In this document: one piece after another, positions 62,436 through 64,000 of the stretch
Layout: each line of letters opens with the position of its first letter
Position numbering within the stretch: the stretch's first letter is position 1
Assembly (NCBI RefSeq): GCF_014133895.1
Contig: NC_050727.1
Span: 868,001 to 932,000 of the forward strand
DNA length: 64,000 nucleotides
Direction: 5' to 3'
From: Torulaspora globosa
Lineage: Eukaryota > Ascomycota > Saccharomycetes > Saccharomycetales > Saccharomycetaceae
Translations under genes and position numbers: made by a program
Notes under the pieces: generated by a model
Told to the model about the DNA's origin: nothing
Databases searched by the model: none
The model's input: the letters and a program-made list of their open reading frames with translations, nothing else

Positions 62436-64000
62436 TTAAAAATCTTTTGATCTATCAGTGTACAAACGAGGAGTGATGTTCATGGCCATTAGCTCCTGGA
62501 AGAGCAGTTTCGCCGCGTAAGGAATTTGAATTTGATAGATGTCGATCTTGTTGTCACAGCCCCTACACTCAAACTGATTATGGTTCAATTTGGCGATGAC
62601 ACTCATTAACCCACAAATGCCGCAGATATGTACCCTAAATGCGTCTGAAGCCTCCATTAGTCTTTCCTTCAAGAAGGCTGCAGCACCATGCGCTATCATA
62701 CAGTCACGTTCCATTTCGCCGAATCTCAAACCACCGTCTCTGGATCTACCTTCCACTGGCTGTCTCGTCAAGACTTGCATTGGTCCACGAGCTCTTGCGT
62801 GGATCTTGTCATCGACCATATGTCTCAGACGTTGGTAATACGTTGGTCCGAAGAAAATTTGAGCCATTAGTTTCTTACCGGTGTGACCATTATACATGAC
62901 CTCAAAGCCACGAGATTGGTAACCGTGCTCGCGCAGAAGCTTTGATATACCTTCCACTGTGATATCTGTGAATGGTGATGCATCACCTTCATTACCAGAC
63001 AGTGCTGCGACCTTACTCAGCAAACACTCGATCAAGTGCGCAACTGTCATACGAGAAGGAATAGCGTGAGGGTTGATGATCAAATCAGGGACAATGCCTT
63101 CTGCGGTGAAGGGCATGTCCTCCCTTCCGTAAGTGATACCAATAGTACCTTTCTGACCATGACGCGATGCGAACTTATCACCAATTTGAGGAATTTTAGT
63201 GGTTCTGACACGTACTTTGACGAACTTAAGACCATCTTGATTGGTTGTAATCAAAACTTGATCAACAATACCATTTTCAGTACTTCTCAAAGGTGTCGAA
63301 GCATCACGCTTCGAATGATATGCAGTTCTCTGACCCAATTCTTCTTCATCGGGGGAGATAGGAGTGGTCTTACCGATGATGATGTCTTCACCGGACACTC
63401 TGACACCGGGCGCTATTAACCCATCGTCATCCAACTTGTCATAAGTACCGTGCTTCATTCTTAAGGTGTTGGTACGTTGTGGCTTCTCAAAGGTCTCCGT
63501 AATGGACATACCGTACTTCTTCTCCTGGTCCATGTAAGATCGGAAGAAGAGAGATCTGAAGAGGCCGCGATCGATGGATGATTGGTTCATGATCATGGAA
63601 TCTTCTTGATTATAACCAGAATAGCATGCGATGGCTACAATAGCATTTTGACCGGCCGGTAATTCTCTGAACTTCAGGTATTCCATAGCACGAGTTGTCC
63701 CTAGAGGCTTTTGTGGATAATATAAAATGTTCGCCATCGTATCCATACGAACATTATAATTGGTCAAGAAGACACCCATGGCTTGCTTACCCATAGCAGA
63801 TTGATAGGTATTACGTGGGGATTGATTATGATCAGGGAAAGGAATAATTGACGCTGCAACACCAAGGATCATTGAAGGATGGATCTCACAATGTGTGAAT
63901 GTCGTCGCATGTTGAGTAGCTCTAATACGTCTAGCCAAATCGTCGTCTTCATCGAACTCTGGAGTCTCTTGAACAGGCTCTAAATCCTCGGGTTGCATAG
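62436..64000 (-). CDS. RPB2: RNA polymerase II second-largest subunit Rpb2, C-terminal part (cut by window edge)
   Basis: Seen: 521 complete codons up to the window end, the C-terminal ~43% of a 1224-residue protein. The hybrid-binding and active-site regions are present: [36 protein letters not shown] with the catalytic-centre lysines, and the anchor/clamp region [20 protein letters not shown]. The C-terminal zinc site reads CGICG followed by CRGC. The end [11 protein letters not shown] matches yeast Rpb2. Known: Rpb2 forms half of the Pol II active centre. The start lies beyond the window. Confidence 0.99.
   Translation of the reverse strand, partial: MQPEDLEPVQETPEFDEDDDLARRIRATQHATTFTHCEIHPSMILGVAASIIPFPDHNQSPRNTYQSAMGKQAMGVFLTNYNVRMDTMANILYYPQKPLGTTRAMEYLKFRELPAGQNAIVAIACYSGYNQEDSMIMNQSSIDRGLFRSLFFRSYMDQEKKYGMSITETFEKPQRTNTLRMKHGTYDKLDDDGLIAPGVRVSGEDIIIGKTTPISPDEEELGQRTAYHSKRDASTPLRSTENGIVDQVLITTNQDGLKFVKVRVRTTKIPQIGDKFASRHGQKGTIGITYGREDMPFTAEGIVPDLIINPHAIPSRMTVAHLIECLLSKVAALSGNEGDASPFTDITVEGISKLLREHGYQSRGFEVMYNGHTGKKLMAQIFFGPTYYQRLRHMVDDKIHARARGPMQVLTRQPVEGRSRDGGLRFGEMERDCMIAHGAAAFLKERLMEASDAFRVHICGICGLMSVIAKLNHNQFECRGCDNKIDIYQIQIPYAAKLLFQELMAMNITPRLYTDRSKDF

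Overview
This is nuclear DNA of a budding yeast of the family Saccharomycetaceae that branched off before the whole-genome duplication (WGD). Nearly every gene is compact, intron-free and recognisable as an orthologue of a Saccharomyces cerevisiae gene. The order interleaves two S. cerevisiae segments: YDR384C to YDR404C on chromosome IV and YOR131C to YOR151C on chromosome XV. Pairs that are ohnologues in S. cerevisiae (EFT1/EFT2, SAC7/BAG7) occur here once. That pattern fits a genus such as Torulaspora, Zygotorulaspora, Zygosaccharomyces or Lachancea; the sequence alone does not let me choose.

Layout. 1-1443: ATO3 (cut by the window edge) and a HAD hydrolase (YOR131C). 1545-4557: a foreign-looking island between YOR131C and VPS17, which are neighbours in S. 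cerevisiae. It holds two 3' fragments of the thiazole synthase gene THI4 on the plus strand. Between them, on the minus strand, is an intact 458-codon gene for a zinc-knuckle-repeat protein with a Vsr-like EDxHD nuclease domain. An exact 108-bp inverted copy of part of that gene lies just beyond its stop codon. 4558-5512: unassigned sequence. 5513-33428: VPS17, EFT (eEF2), MUS81, the YDR387C transporter, RVS167, SAC7/BAG7, UBA2, IDH2, SIA1, RUP1, SFL1, ARP8, LSC1. 33429-35167: a gene-poor stretch with one tRNA-Gly(CCC). 35168-64000: THI80, SPT3, ELG1, PNO1, MDM32, SPP2, SHE9, RPT3, SMP3, SXM1, NCB2, UTP5, HPT1, URH1, DIT2, DIT1, RPB7, MRPL23 and the 3' part of RPB2.

Apart from the island this is housekeeping chromosome: translation (eEF2, MRPL23), Pol II transcription and chromatin (RPB2, RPB7, SPT3, NCB2, ARP8), ribosome assembly (PNO1, UTP5), TCA cycle (IDH2, LSC1), SUMO activation (UBA2), proteasome (RPT3), genome maintenance (MUS81, ELG1), nucleotide salvage (HPT1, URH1) and the divergent DIT1/DIT2 pair for dityrosine spore wall. 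Recognisable promoter motifs match gene function: PAC and RRPE before PNO1 and UTP5, an Rpn4/PACE site before RPT3, and a CCAAT box before IDH2.

The most notable feature is the island. A nuclease gene flanked by 3' fragments of one target gene, both cut at the same codon, resembles the 'unorthodox homing element' layout described for WHO elements and FBA1 in Torulaspora. Here the nuclease family is different and the host gene is THI4. That reading is inference and can be tested.
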